DNA from: Drosophila miranda
Lineage: Eukaryota; Arthropoda; Insecta; Diptera; Drosophilidae
Assembly: GCF_003369915.1 (NCBI RefSeq)
Contig: NC_046677.1
Coordinates: 18,246,913 to 18,310,912 of the forward strand
DNA length: 64,000 nt
Direction of reading: 5' to 3'
Within the stretch, counting starts at the first letter, position 1. Each line of letters begins with the position of its first letter. The translations under genes and the position numbers were made by a program. This document shows, piece by piece, positions 12,601 to 24,190 of the stretch. Below the pieces are notes generated by a model. That model did not search any database, was not told the DNA's origin, and worked only from the letters and a program-made list of their open reading frames with translations.

Positions 12601-15600
12601 GTTCAATTTTCGAGGAGTGGATCGGTTCGGATCGGATCGGAATTGGTATTGGAAGCAGGCTGTTTCGTAGGGCAGAATACATTGTAGTCGGGCACGCTGA
12701 ATGTCGAGTTAATCTGCCGATTAGCCATCGCTACTGGCCAATCTAGATTCCAGGGGTCTGGTGGGGAGACTTATCAATCAATTTCGATTCGCGTCAAATC
12801 TTATCGCAACAGTTCCACGAGTATGACTAAAAGTCGTATACCTAAGTGCCTCAATGCTTTTTCTTTGGCGTTACGGGCTGATGGCCAGATGGTGAGCCAA
12901 AAGAACCCATGGAGCAGGTGTCTGCCAGCCACTTTTATTGCATTCACATTGTTTGGCTCGAGCTGACTTCCTTATCACTGTCATGTGGATGGCCTTGTAC
13001 CTGGTATTGCATTTTCAAATTTGGATTACGGGCATATGCCAGCCAGAACAGTGCGTTTCAGAGCTAAAGGGCAGCTCAAGGTTTAAGGTTTATTTCCGTA
13101 GCAAAAACGGCCTGCCACGATGAATGGCCACTAAATACTCGGATGTATTGTAACAAAATAGCATCAGTATATCTAATATGCATATCTAACTCATATTCAC
13201 GTAATACCGTAGTAGAACCTTCATTACCTATCGTTAATAGCTCGGACAGAAGTTGACCGAATAAAGTTACTTGGTGTAACATGTAGCAGTAATAGTACAG
13301 ATTGTTTGCAGGATTGTTTCAGGCTGATTAAAACTCAACTCTACAGAGCTTGAGGCACATTCGATTCAATTCAAACTACGAGTATATCCCATACTTTTCC
13401 TATGAACAATAGCTTTTTCGAGTACACAACGAGAGATCTGTAATGTGAAAGAAGAACCTTTGACCATCGTGCTAGTCGTTCATTCTTTCTATAAGATATC
13501 CTATGTACATTGTTTGTCAGTAATCAAAAATATGCTATGTGGGTTGTTTGTTGATTAATTTGATCCATCTTCTTGTATATTTCGAGAACTATTTTACTAT
13601 TTATGTGGAATTATCGCTCCATGATGCGAGGTCTCATGCTTTTGAGGGTCTCTTTCTTGATGATCGAGAAGAGACTCAAACAGAATTAAAGCAAGCCAGA
13701 GTAATTGTCACGCTCTTGTAATCATTTATGTTTCAAATTTTAAATTTAGTCGTCCCGGATATCTTTCCCAGCAATCGTAAACTTCTAGAGCACGCAATCT
13801 TTAAACTGTGAAGCGGAAGCCCCAGCTGTACACGTCACCTGACTCATCTCAAAGTTTCCAAGTCCAAGTCTATTCTGTAGTTATACATATATGTGGTATG
13901 TTTATATAATTGCCAATGTTAGGCCATGTTATGACAAAATCATAGAAAGGGAAAGCAGGGAAACTGCACTCACACATAACGGCGATAACGGTGACACGCC
14001 ACTGAGAGCCAGAATCAAATCCATTTAATGGATCTTAAGTGATATCAATTAAAACGTTTGCGCCTTTTTCATGTAGCTAAGAATGCTGTTTTATCGGGAG
14101 GTCAACAGATCCTCCCCCCCAAGCTAATGCCCAGTGTTTCCATCAAAATACGTGTACGTGCAAATCATTAATTCGTATTTCCGTTGTCGTCTTTACTAAA
14201 TACATATGTATAACATATACCACTTGTCCGCTATGTTTCGTAATACTAGTAGTTCAAATCGTAATCGCTTGAAGTCCGAATGTATACGATAGAGCTAATC
14301 GATTTTCTTTCGTAGGATTTTCCTATTAATTAATCGGAATACAATTAATAGTGAAGAATTCATGTATGTCACAGCTACATATACCATATATATATTTCGA
14401 AGCATTCATTATCGGTTCCCACTGCTGTTGGCAAGGTGATAAAGCTTGTTTATAGATATGGAACAACACGAGTAACATTGTACCGCATGTGTTTCAGTAT
14501 TATGTTTCAGAAGTTGTCGGCTAGGTTTCAGGGGAATACTACTGCTTTGAGTGGCCTTGATACGGATACGAGTGGAGAAGTCAAGGAACAAATTGAGTCC
14601 ATATCTATGATTTGTTGGGCGTATGGCTTGGGTGCACGTCCCCTGAACTTCGCGTAAAGTGGGACACCTCAATGACTGATTATAATTTAATCTAGCATAG
14701 GATCTAAAGACTAGAGCGTCGTCCTTTCTTTCTCTCATGATAAGTATGCCCCCAGTAATATTCAAATTATTTATCGCTTACATTTTCAAAGCTTCAACTA
14801 AATGTCATGTGTGTAATCAGAGTCTGGCACGTGTCATAATTCATACCAGGACTCCAATTAAATGAGTCAACGCATGAGTCATATGCAAGACCTGTTCACT
14901 TAAATGTCCATTAAAGAATTCCTATCTATCGAAAATACAACACTGATGATTCATTCACACGATTTTCTGTCGGTACTCGCATTCAAATCGCTCCCCGCTA
15001 AGTTGTTTGAAGCCCAAAAAGATAAGCACAAACATTTATGGTATCCAGTACATAACAGTATGTTGTAAGTTTCGACTCTTATCGGCAAAGTAAATCTGTG
15101 GGACTGTCACACCCAGAGAAATTATGCAAATTGGTGTAAGCCGTGGGGAGGTGCCCTGTACATGCGATTACATATAGTATGTACACATGTATGTATGTAT
15201 GTATTTCCCACTTATTACAGTGACCTCCCTATTTGGCCCTGACCATGTAAGTAATTCAAGACAATACTTCTTTGATTCCTGTATGCAATTTGTTTAATTT
15301 AGTTTAAAAAGCCCTTTGAACCCAAGTGATTCGCTCAATCAGTAGCTTGTCAATATATAACGACAGCTGCATAACACATTGTGTTGTCCGAGTATTATAT
15401 GTGTTGTAAATTGTTCCACTGGTTCTTCGTACCAGTCTTGAGGCAATACTTGAAGACGAAGCAAGAAGCATTGAATAATTAATTACGTACTGGACGAAGA
15501 ACCATGAAACTTAAAACTGAGCTGCAAATCGGAAATATTCAAAGCTCCCTCCGCAATAAGAGAGGATTATCTGTACATTAATTAACTGTGACCAAGTCAG

Positions 15601-16457
15601 TTTAAAAATTAATGAACCGAGACTATAGCCAATTGCACTTTATTCCCTGCTGATGATATTTTAGATAATTATGGCTTAATTCGGTGTTTTATGGTGTACA
15701 AATGAACTCGCGTTTGACAGTGCAGAGAAGTAAAGCTACTGAGGCTTATCCCACACACTATATACCGTCCAAATTGTTGGCGGAAAATTATAACTCCTAG
15801 CAATGCGTGACTGCCACTCGACAATTAAATATGTATACGATTACGTGCATACTATGTGTATGCAACCCTGGGGATGTTCCTATAGATGGTATCTTAGGCG
15901 TAACTAGAATGGCATATTTAATATGAAATTACATACTACTCTATGTAGTAGATGGTATCTTCTGACTTAATTCGAAGGAAAGCACACTTACCCCTCTGGA
16001 AGACACCAAACTTGCCGCTGTAGCGAATGTTGTCGAAGCCGATATTGATCTTCTTGATGGTTTTGTACTGTTCGTGGGGGAATATGGACCCGCTCGTGCT
16101 GCTGCTGCTGCGATGGCAGCCGCTGTTGGTGCTGGTGTTGTTGCTGGCGGGAGAGGCGGCAGCCGATATTGAGGCAGGCGTGCCGTAGATGGATGGGCCG
16201 CTGTCCGACAGAGCACTGTTCTCGGTCTCGGCCAGCGGTGCATCGTGCGACTGGGGCGAGACGGCAGCTGTGGGTCTGATCTGCAGCGTCAGATGTGGCG
16301 GGCGCTTGGAGGACAACTTCTTGGTGGGCACAGGGGTCGTTGGACGGGGTGGTGCTGTCAAGTTTGAGTCGGAGCGAGAATTGAGACTGCTTAGCCGGAT
16401 GACGTCAGAACTTGTTACGTTCGGGGAGACGGCACTGGCCAAGCTCCAGCTGGACAT
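9665..16457 (-). CDS. ABCG-family half-transporter B, 7 coding exons with a 4 kb first intron
   Basis: Exons: 16457-15992, 11956-11839, 11766-11431, 11365-11127, 11065-10919, 10850-10335, 10266-9665; phases fit throughout, 807 aa. Exon 1 encodes a Ser/Thr/Pro-rich, probably disordered N-terminus of about 130 residues, then [19 protein letters not shown], which leads into the nucleotide-binding domain. Walker [10 protein letters not shown] is at about 178-186; [20 protein letters not shown] (spanning the 11430-11366 intron) and the CTIHQP loop follow. A cytoplasmic linker with [10 protein letters not shown] precedes about six membrane helices. WYSLRAYY and SGFF match the other ABCG gene. The join at 10335/10266 uses donor GTAGGC and restores FPLEFP, as in ABCG1-type proteins. 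The substrate is unknown. The length and linker make this the ABCG1/ABCG4-like type rather than the White type. Confidence 0.9.
11957..15991 (-). other. Large first coding intron of ABCG gene B
   Basis: 4,035 bp from GTAAG (15991 downward on the minus strand) to the CAG ending at 11957. It holds no supported exon in the right phase. It contains the 17-bp inverted repeat at 15420-15504, tandem GGATCGG repeats (12619-12641) and many short ATGT/ACAT runs. A strong minus-strand donor (GTGAGT) sits at 12061-12066, so an extra 5' exon there is possible, but its reading phase does not fit exon 2. Confidence 0.75.
15420..15504. repeat. Near-perfect inverted repeat (foldback) in the ABCG B intron
   Basis: Left arm 15420-15436 (TGGTTCTTCGTACCAGT) and right arm 15489-15504 (ACTGGACGAAGAACCA) are reverse complements except for one extra A on the left. 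The loop is 52 nt. The size is in the range of an intronic pre-miRNA or a very short foldback element; the sequence alone does not decide. Confidence 0.7.
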
Positions 16458-16469
16458 GGTTTCGACGAT

Positions 16470-16488
16470 GTGTGTGTGTGTGTGTGTG
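16470..16488. repeat. (GT)n microsatellite in the ABCG B 5' UTR
   Basis: About nine uninterrupted dinucleotide units starting 12 bp upstream of the start codon at 16457 (CA on the coding strand). It is likely length-polymorphic and lies in the leader of the mRNA. Confidence 0.9.
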
Positions 16489-16729
16489 AGGAGTATTTAT
16501 TATCACTTTTGATCTTTAGGCCTTGCCAACCTTCACCTTATCACTACTTGGGTTCACTTTTATCTCTCCAATTTAAAATTAACTTGCCGCCAGACTCGAG
16601 CTTTTAAACATTTTACGTTTTCATTTAATTTCCTTTTTCGTTTTTCGTCTCGTCTTGCTTAGGCCTGTATTCGAGAGCGGCGTCAACAATTAGAATAACT
16701 TATATTTTGTTGTCGCGAATGTGTTCGAG

Positions 16730-16755
16730 TGTGTGCGTGTGTGTGTGTGTGTGTG
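16730..16755. repeat. (GT)n microsatellite
   Basis: GT dinucleotides with one GC interruption. Confidence 0.9.
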
Positions 16756-18881
16756 CCCAGTTCTCATTTTAATTTTAATTTCGCTCTTTAAAAGACGCTT
16801 TGTGACTGTGTGTGTGTGAGTTCATTCGCTTTTTGAAATCGGGGAATGGGAACAAAGTGGGGAAGCAGACTGCCATATAATAAAAAGTCGAACGAGAAGA
16901 GAATCATACATACAACATACATATGTACGTACATATGTATGTCGGGGGCGGAGGTAGCGGAGCGTTTGGCGTTGCCAATCAGACCATGCCCTTAACAAAC
17001 CAGAATAACCGACGCCCGTGAAAAAACCACTGGGAGGGTAGATGGGAGCGCAGAGAGGCCCATGAGAGAGCATAGGCAATGTTTGGCGGCTGCTGCAGCT
17101 ACATAAACACATACATGCATATGCATACATATGTGTTTTATCTTCTTATATTTCTTCTGTTTATATCTCACTGTCTCTCTCTTTGCTACACGTGTTGCGT
17201 TGCTGCTCCCCGACAGCTGTCCCCGCATGGAGAGCGAAAGAGGGCGATGCATAGACAAATCTACTGGCTCTCTTGTGGGGTAACGCTAATGGTGACAGTT
17301 GAATGCCCTACAAGTACACTGCTCTAACGAAACTTTTGCGTTTTTATTGGTTATTGGTTGTATTATTCACATTCTAATTCTTTTCGTTAAATTCGTTAGC
17401 CCACCTTGGTGGGCGTGGCATCTGTGAATGGCAGTATATTTCCCGTTTCACAAACTTTTTCGCAAAACAAATATGCTCGCACTTTTCGTTTTGTTTTGTA
17501 GCGTACGCCAAATGCACTTAAAGCCTCATTTTTAATGTAAATTCATATTTACATACATACACACATTCATACGAATGTATACTTTGGCGCGTCGTACTCT
17601 CGCGCCTTTGTTTGGACTCGACTCATCTACGCTTGGGGCGCGGGTACAATTACAGCGCGATTGAAACACACTTTTTAATTACACATAGTTTTTGTTAGAA
17701 ATGCAGCTTCTACGCACACATTCGTTAATAGTTTAAAAATATCCGTAAGCGAAACGATCGGGCCTACCTACGCCAGCTGATATTTCTTTCGGTGTATGAG
17801 TGTTGGCCTATCCATCGTCTTATTTTCCCCTTTGCCAGCTCCACCGTTCTCGATTGTAGGTTCCTCCTACTAAGTATTTAGTATGTAGTTCTCAAGTATC
17901 AGGTTCTAGTTCTCCCCTCGTCGTTGCCTGCGGCTTATCGCCGCATGTGATAGAAGCAGGTGGGACCCTGGAAGGGGGTTGTTTGAGGGGACAAAGTCAA
18001 AACCCTCAACTCAGCTCAACTGCTGCAATGTAAACCACAAAATATTTTGTTCGATTGGCGAAAGGTCTACTGATTTTCTCTATATGTAATAGCTGCGCCT
18101 GATAAGAGCGCATAGAGCTGCATACACAAACACACACCCGCACTGCGCATCGACAAATTAACGGTTGAGCATACCGCGCGTAATTATATGTACGTCTCTT
18201 CACAACACAGAAATACAACGAAAATAGAAAAAAACGCGCGCGTTGGAGCGACCGAAGGCACGATCTTTAACGGTGCATGGGCACGAAATGAATTCCACTT
18301 GTGGGGAGCGGCACCGATGAACACAATTGTGGAGCTGAAAAATATGAACGCTTGACTAGCTGATAAATGCTCACATAGGCGAGCAATAGAGAGAAGAGCG
18401 AGAGAGCGCCAGCAAAGACATAATGTAATCAGCTGTCTGCCATTTCTCTCCCTTTGGGCAATCCTACAATCCGTTTGGCAATGGTTCTTGCTACTGCTCT
18501 CAGCTCTCAGTGGGCTGTGTATGTTGGGCTGAATGCATTGCGTTGTTCTTTCTCTGCTGCTGCTGCCACCCCCAAAGGCCAGCCCTGTAACGACTCCTTT
18601 GTGTCCCAGCCACTTATGTTACAACCGTATTTCCTTTGTCACAGTCCCGCCAGCAAACAAAGCACGCAGAAACAAGTCAAACCAGTTCCCCTGATGACTT
18701 ACATATGCGCTGTTCTGGGCCATGTAAAGCCATCACCAAATAACGCTTCCAATTGGTGGTATATATATTCCCATAAAATCGCCAAAGAAGGTTTGAGACG
18801 TTTACGGTTTTTAGCAATGTTTTGATGTTATTTAAATAAAATCGCCTAAATGTCCCAACCATCTGGTAACGCTGTATCTCG

Positions 18882-18889
18882 TATCGATA
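18882..18889. promoter_or_regulatory. TATCGATA (DRE-type element) upstream of ICT1
   Basis: Perfect match to the DREF/BEAF-type palindrome typical of housekeeping promoters in flies. ICT1, a mitochondrial housekeeping gene, begins 490 bp further on, so the link is plausible but the distance is long. Confidence 0.4.
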
Positions 18890-19376
18890 GTGATCGTAGA
18901 AGAACTTGTTAAAAAATGAAGGGTGCTCACGCCAATAAATTTGGTGCGTTCGCCAGAAATAACTAAACTGGCGGGCGAATATATTGCTGAAAATACAAAA
19001 ATAAGGGTAAAGAACAAAAGTTTAATGGTAATTGTTAAAGTTCCACTCAGCGAACCAGTTCCAAATATTTATTTATTAGCTTGAGAGCCATTGCAAGGGG
19101 AGCTGTTGATGGTATGGACATTAGGCAAAAACAGCAAGGCTCGTACGAACCGCACCTCAGCGCGTTTTGACGACCAATTTTTGCCTTCAAAGTATATTAG
19201 GCAAAGGGGTGGATTTTTCATTGTATGCGTTACTTTATCTGGGCCTTTTTGCCTGCTGTCCATACCTCTTTTTTCCTCCCATTATGTAGTTAATGTATAG
19301 TTACCGTGTAGTTGCTGCCGATAAATCAGCTGGTCAATCTCGTAACAAATTAAAAAATTGTTAAAATTGGCTTAAA

Positions 19377-20038
19377 ATGAATAAAATTACGCGTGCTTTT
19401 ATAAGCGTGCTGCGCAATTCCACTCGCACCAGCGCCACACTCCTGGGTCGCCAGTTGTCCTATAAAAGCGACTTGTCGCTGGACAAAATTTACCCAAATG
19501 CACGTTTGCAGCTGTATACGCCGCCCCCGCCGGTGAGTGCAAGATTAATTTCCTTCTGCGACTGGTTGCTCATGGCGTAGTGTTACAGCCCCCAAACAGT
19601 GCCAACAAGTTCAGCGGCTACATACCCATGGACAAGCTCGAGATTACCTACAGTCGCAGCTCTGGACCTGGGGGACAGCACGTAAACACCGTGAACACCA
19701 AGGTGGACGTGCGTTTCAAGCTGGCCGAGGCGCAATGGATACCAGAAGAGACGCGCCAGAAGCTGCTCAAGGTGTTGGCCAACAAGATCACCAAGGAGGG
19801 ATACTACTACATCAAGAGCGACGTCAGCCGCTCCCAGCAGCTCAACCTGGCCGATGCCTTGGAGAAGCTGCGCACGGTCATTCGGGCCCAGGAAGTTGAG
19901 GTAGCAGCACCCAGCGAGGAGACCCTAGAAAGAGTGCGCCGGCGACAAGAGCGGGCGGCCCGTGAGCGCCTCCAGCTCAAACGGAGTCGCGCTCAGGTCA
20001 AGTCGGACCGACAAGGACCCGGAGGTGTGGACTTTTAG
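19377..20038 (+). CDS. ICT1: Mitochondrial peptidyl-tRNA hydrolase ICT1 (large-subunit protein mL62/MRPL58)
   Basis: Two exons, 19377-19532 and 19589-20038, with a 56-bp intron in phase 0; 201 aa. Residues 1-30 are basic, Ser/Thr-rich and free of acidic residues, as expected for a mitochondrial targeting peptide. SYKSDLSLDKIYP and the proline run LYTPPPPPP follow. Exon 2 carries the release-factor-like domain with SSGPGGQHVN, the GGQ motif that cleaves peptidyl-tRNA, and ends in a basic alpha-helical tail (RRRQERAARERLQLKRSR) that in this family enters the mRNA channel of stalled ribosomes. The family member is also a stable mitoribosome component and rescues stalled ribosomes. The very C-terminus repeats a GPGG word (GPGGVDF), which is odd but short. 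It converges on the DUF389 gene. Confidence 0.93.
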
Positions 20039-20103
20039 TTGTTATTGAAAATTGTTGCACAAAGATTTATTACACGTAGACATTTAACAAATAATATGGA
20101 TTC
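20039..20103. other. 65-bp convergent gap between ICT1 and the DUF389 gene
   Basis: The two stops face each other. The minus-strand AATAAA at 20066-20071 (plus TTTATT) serves the DUF389 gene. On the plus strand only AATAAT at about 20091 resembles a signal for ICT1, so the two 3' UTRs probably overlap. Confidence 0.7.
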
Positions 20104-22137
20104 TTAGTGGTCCTCTCGAGCAGGCGTGACTGTAAAGCGAGCTGCTTTGGAGCTGGCTACCTGGATGATGGTCTCTTCTGGGGCTCGTTCTTCCTCACGC
20201 TCGAGGGCATACTGGCAAAGCGAGGACGCTGGGATTGGACCAAGTGAACAATTATTTAACTCACAAAAGGGAAAAAGTGTGGATGGCTTACGGGCTGTGG
20301 GGGGCTCAGCTGGTGGCTGTTTTCGTTGCTCCTCTGCGATGGTCGACTAGTCACGCTGTGGCGCTTGCGACGCTCTGCGGGAGGATTCCCTATTCGATTT
20401 GTGTATAGCTGCTCCAGCCGGTGGATGGTGGAGAAGCCAGAGGGCTGAATGGAGTTGTGTCGATTGCTGAGCGGCGACCACGTGTGCTGGTACCCCGTTT
20501 CATCAAGGTGTCGTAGGATGTTTCTATTGAGGCCCATCGCTTGCTTATCCTCCGTAGCCAGGTTGGCCAGCAGCTCGTCGATGATTTCCGCATCCGTCTC
20601 CACCTTGCACTGACGGGCCAGCTTGATATCGTGCTTCCAAAACTGCCTGTTCTTTCGTCCTATGACCGGAGCTATCTCCTTTACCTTCAGAACCAAAATA
20701 CCCACCGAGTAAACGCACAGGACGTTGGAGAGGGTCAGGCACATGCTGATGCTTCCTAGCACTGCCAGCTCCTTGGCTTGGTTTTCCGAGTACTTTCTGG
20801 ATTTGATCACGTCCACGTAGAGGGAGTCGTCGCTCTCAAAGAACTTGTAGATGCAGGCCAGGGCCCACAGTAGTCCCGAGTTTACAGCCGGAGGCAGCAG
20901 CGAGGCAGATATGGCGACGCCTACTAGGGAGCCAATATTCCCTCCGAGTATGGCAATGGCTGCCGCGGCTCCAGACGGAATCGCTGTGAACACTCCTACG
21001 ATCAGCGAATGCAGGTCGCAACGCGACAGCATCTCCTCGGTGAGACCTTCCCCAATGCCGTACTTCTTGTCCGTTGTGCAGACGACCAGGCCGAAGAGGA
21101 AGCCCACCAGTGTGGCAATCAAAATCCCAATCAGCTCGTTCAGCATGCCCAGGCGACGCAGCGACCGGTCCTCGATTACCGTCCCAAAGATGGCGGCAAT
21201 AATGGGTCCCATGAGCGGGGAGATCAGCATGCTGGAAGCCAGAAAGATGGTGCTGTTCTCCACCAACCCGAAGCTGGCCAGAACTCTGAAACAATTGAAA
21301 AGGTCACCGAACTGCCGTATCAACGATCGATCATTTGTTTCTCACGCTGCCGAAACGAGAAGCACGCAAAAGTCGAAGGTTATCGCCGCATCCTGACGAA
21401 CGTCTCTCAGAATCTGGGCCACGTTCAGGCGGGAGCGCACAGAGTTCATGAATCGGTTCCAGGCGCCATGTTTCTGGGCGTTGATGTTGTTCCTAAGACG
21501 AAGATGGAGACGAAGCGGTTGTATTACTGTGAAAAATCCATTGTCTATTCGGGCGCTATTACTCGCTGCTCGTGGAAGAACCCGCCTGCTCGTCAAGTTG
21601 CTCGCGCTGGACGTAAGATCTGTTGGCGAGACAAGTGACCACAGAAACCGTGGAGCCCTCGCGATCGCCTATTCCCCATTCCTGTAGCGCCTCGTAAAGG
21701 CTCTCGAACTGTTCATCGAAATCCATGGAAAAGCTGACGTGATACCTGGAGCCTTCCGAGCTGCTCAGCCACACGGCATTGCTGATGTGAAATCTACGTA
21801 GAATCTGCTGCAGCACCTGCTCCTGGGCGGTGTCCAGGGGTATGTCCAGCAGTTGGTCGGCAGACCCGGCATTTGCCGTCTCGATTCGAATGGTGGGCAA
21901 GACATCGCTTCGTCTCTTGTAAAAGCTTTCGAGATGTGGTGTCTCGGGAGAGTCATTCCGCGAGTCGCTGATTGGAATGGTGGACAAGGTCTCCACAGTT
22001 GAGGAGGAGGAAGTGGTCGTTTTTCCGGCCAGGCTCGCTACGTTAGCCGGCCCTGGGGAATTGGCACCTCTGAGACGGTCCTCTTCCGCCTTTGTGGGAA
22101 TCGTGATCGAGAAGAGTACTGCTGCAGCTCCAGTCAT
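20104..22137 (-). CDS. DUF389-family multi-pass membrane protein, 4 exons
   Basis: Exons: 22137-21563, 21492-21346, 21285-20292, 20211-20104; phases agree, 607 aa. The first 190 residues are soluble: a Ser/Thr-rich start, then a folded-looking stretch (VLQQILRRFHISNAVWL). The hydrophobic core from about residue 215 has the DUF389 hallmarks SSMLISPLMGPI, GFLFGLVV, GGNIGSLVG and SASLLPPAVNSG, giving about six membrane segments. A cytosolic tail follows. The family is present in bacteria and animals and its biochemical function is not established; I do not infer one. The last intron ends at either of two acceptors 17 bp apart. The downstream one (20211) gives a 35-residue tail starting YALEREEER; the upstream one (20228) gives a different 23-residue tail. 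I chose 20211 because its frame stays open longer and is acidic and helix-like. Confidence 0.87.
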
Positions 22138-24190
22138 CGTCGCAGTCGGTACTAATTTCGTTATTGCAGCTGGCTTTGTGCCTGCCTCGAATCGAAATAA
22201 TTATGCACACGGCAGTACGTCAGATGCATAATCTCTTGACCAGACGGCACACACACAAGTGTATAAATATACGTATAGGGACGGACCGGGTACGGCAACT
22301 GCAGCTGGAAGTGCAGACAAGTGCGTTTCAGAGCCTTGCTTGATTTGCTTGTTGCTTGTTGTTGGTCTGCTTGAACTGATAACGGTTCTTGGCACGCTGA
22401 GTGCTGCTTCTTTGATTCTTGCCATTCACTTGGAAGTGCTATCCGCTTGGCAATAATTAGGGTATTGGAGTAGGGGAAGCTTTTGAAAATCGCGCCTCAT
22501 TCAAATGTATAGCTTCGAGCTCAAACAATTATTTTCTTTACGTATTTCGTATTTAATTATTGAAGAATTCGATTTGCTTTGCTGATATATACTACTGTTA
22601 AAGCTCAATTGGCGGATAGCTTACTTGAGCGACCTTAACGCGCATTACGGACTACTCTAAAGCTATTGCAGCATATGCGGTTTATAGAAGTTATTCTATA
22701 TGAAACATCTAATTTACTCGAAAAATAGTTTTCAACAAATCACTATTGAATCACCTTGAATCTCATAGAAAAAGAGATCTTTATATATCTTTATCTAAAA
22801 ATTTGAATAACTGTAATTCATTAATTTTACTGGGGTATACAAAGCGTGTCCGCTCATTCATCTACATATATTTAAATATATATTGATTGAGGTAAAGTCT
22901 AAAAGTCGTTATAAGTCTAAATACATTGGTAATGTGTACTTTCGATCCAAAAAGTGCCAAATAGATGCTTAAGAGGCAACGATTATATGTTAATAAAGCT
23001 GCCGCCTACTTATTAAGATAAAAATCTGATTGACCTGCCATTAAGGGGGCGTGACAGATAAGTGCATATCTCGTTTGGATCATGCTACTTTATTAAAAAT
23101 AATTACCACTTAATTGCCGGCTACTTCATAGCTGTTTTCGCTATGCTCGTTTAGAATACATTGAGAACGGGCTCTAAGATATTATCGTATACTATTCAAT
23201 CAAATTATCGTATCGGAGACTAGAACTTTGCTCTAGATAGATACGTCATGAAACCAGATTGAATCTTATTAAAGGCTATAACTACAACTATGAGTGTCTG
23301 ATGAATCACAGGTGCGGGTTATATAATCGTCTCATTAGTCGATTCTAGGGTAAGGGATGCCTTGGATCTGAATGTCAGCAGAGTTCAAGTTTAATTTACC
23401 TCCCCCCCACATACCCAGCCCGCATATGAATACGTGAATATGCACGTACATATTTATGGCATGTATGTGCAGCGGAGTGTCAACGTATTAGTCTCTGGTG
23501 TTGTTGGTGTCGTGATCTGGCGCTGCCAATTGAGCAGCGCATTTGTATGCAGGTGGGGAAGGGTCGTCGTTCCGCCGAGTTCCCCCGGCAGTACGCACGC
23601 GCATAAGCTGAGCTGAGGCTGAGCTGAAAATTTAAATACAATCATTGTATTGTTGAAGAAAACAAACTTTATTTGATACTCAAGCATCAGCGGAGAGGCG
23701 TTCGGATCGCCATTGACAAAGCCTCTCTCTCGTATCGTATGTAGAGAGGCAAAGGCGACGAGCAGCGCAAATGGAAGTGTAATGCCACTAAAACTGACTA
23801 ATAATAAGAGACACACGAAATTGCACTTAACAAGGTTCTTTAGCAGGCTAAAAACATTCAAAATGCGTATACCAGATTCAGACTATTGGCTACATCGGCT
23901 ACAAAAATGCACACACGACTACGATCACTAGATACAATATAAAAGATTGTCTACGATACAACAAAGTGCAATGTTGCCATGGAAGAGTGAGTGCCTGGGA
24001 GTGAGGGGGGGCATAGGATAGGATATGTCCCTCCCCCGAAAAACTACAATACAATATACTCGCCTAGTGGCCCATCTCCAGTGCAGGGTTTGGTTTGACT
24101 AAGACTAAGTCGAATCGCGGGAAGCTTACAAATTAATTAACAGCATATCGGCAAAAGGCGAAACAGATACACACAACCCTCCTGGGGCAA
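22138..24190. other. Intergenic DNA plus the 3' UTR of Fatp
   Basis: About 2 kb. The end next to 22138 is the upstream region of the DUF389 gene. 22490-23400 is AT-rich and featureless. The Fatp 3' UTR probably runs from 24190 down to about 23650, where a minus-strand AATAAA lies at 23668-23673. No gene is supported. Confidence 0.6.

Larger units (their letters stand above)
16458..19376. promoter_or_regulatory. Upstream region of ABCG gene B and of ICT1
   Basis: 2.9 kb between divergent start codons. Close to the ABCG B start, the 5' UTR carries a (GT)n run (16470-16488), with a second at 16730-16755. GAGA-rich DNA at 18383-18408 (GAGAG repeats) fits GAGA-factor binding near the presumed ABCG B promoter. 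A TATCGATA sits at 18882-18889, about 490 bp upstream of ICT1. A perfect 7-bp palindrome is at 17399-17414. No additional gene is supported. Confidence 0.5.

Noticed and set aside
12938-12985. Sequence resembling a microRNA (GTTTGGCTCGAG near 12950)
   Set aside because: The similarity is short and the flanks do not fold into a hairpin.
14409-14765. 118-codon minus-strand ORF inside the ABCG B intron
   Set aside because: No family motif, and it has no donor in the phase needed to join exon 2. Most likely chance.
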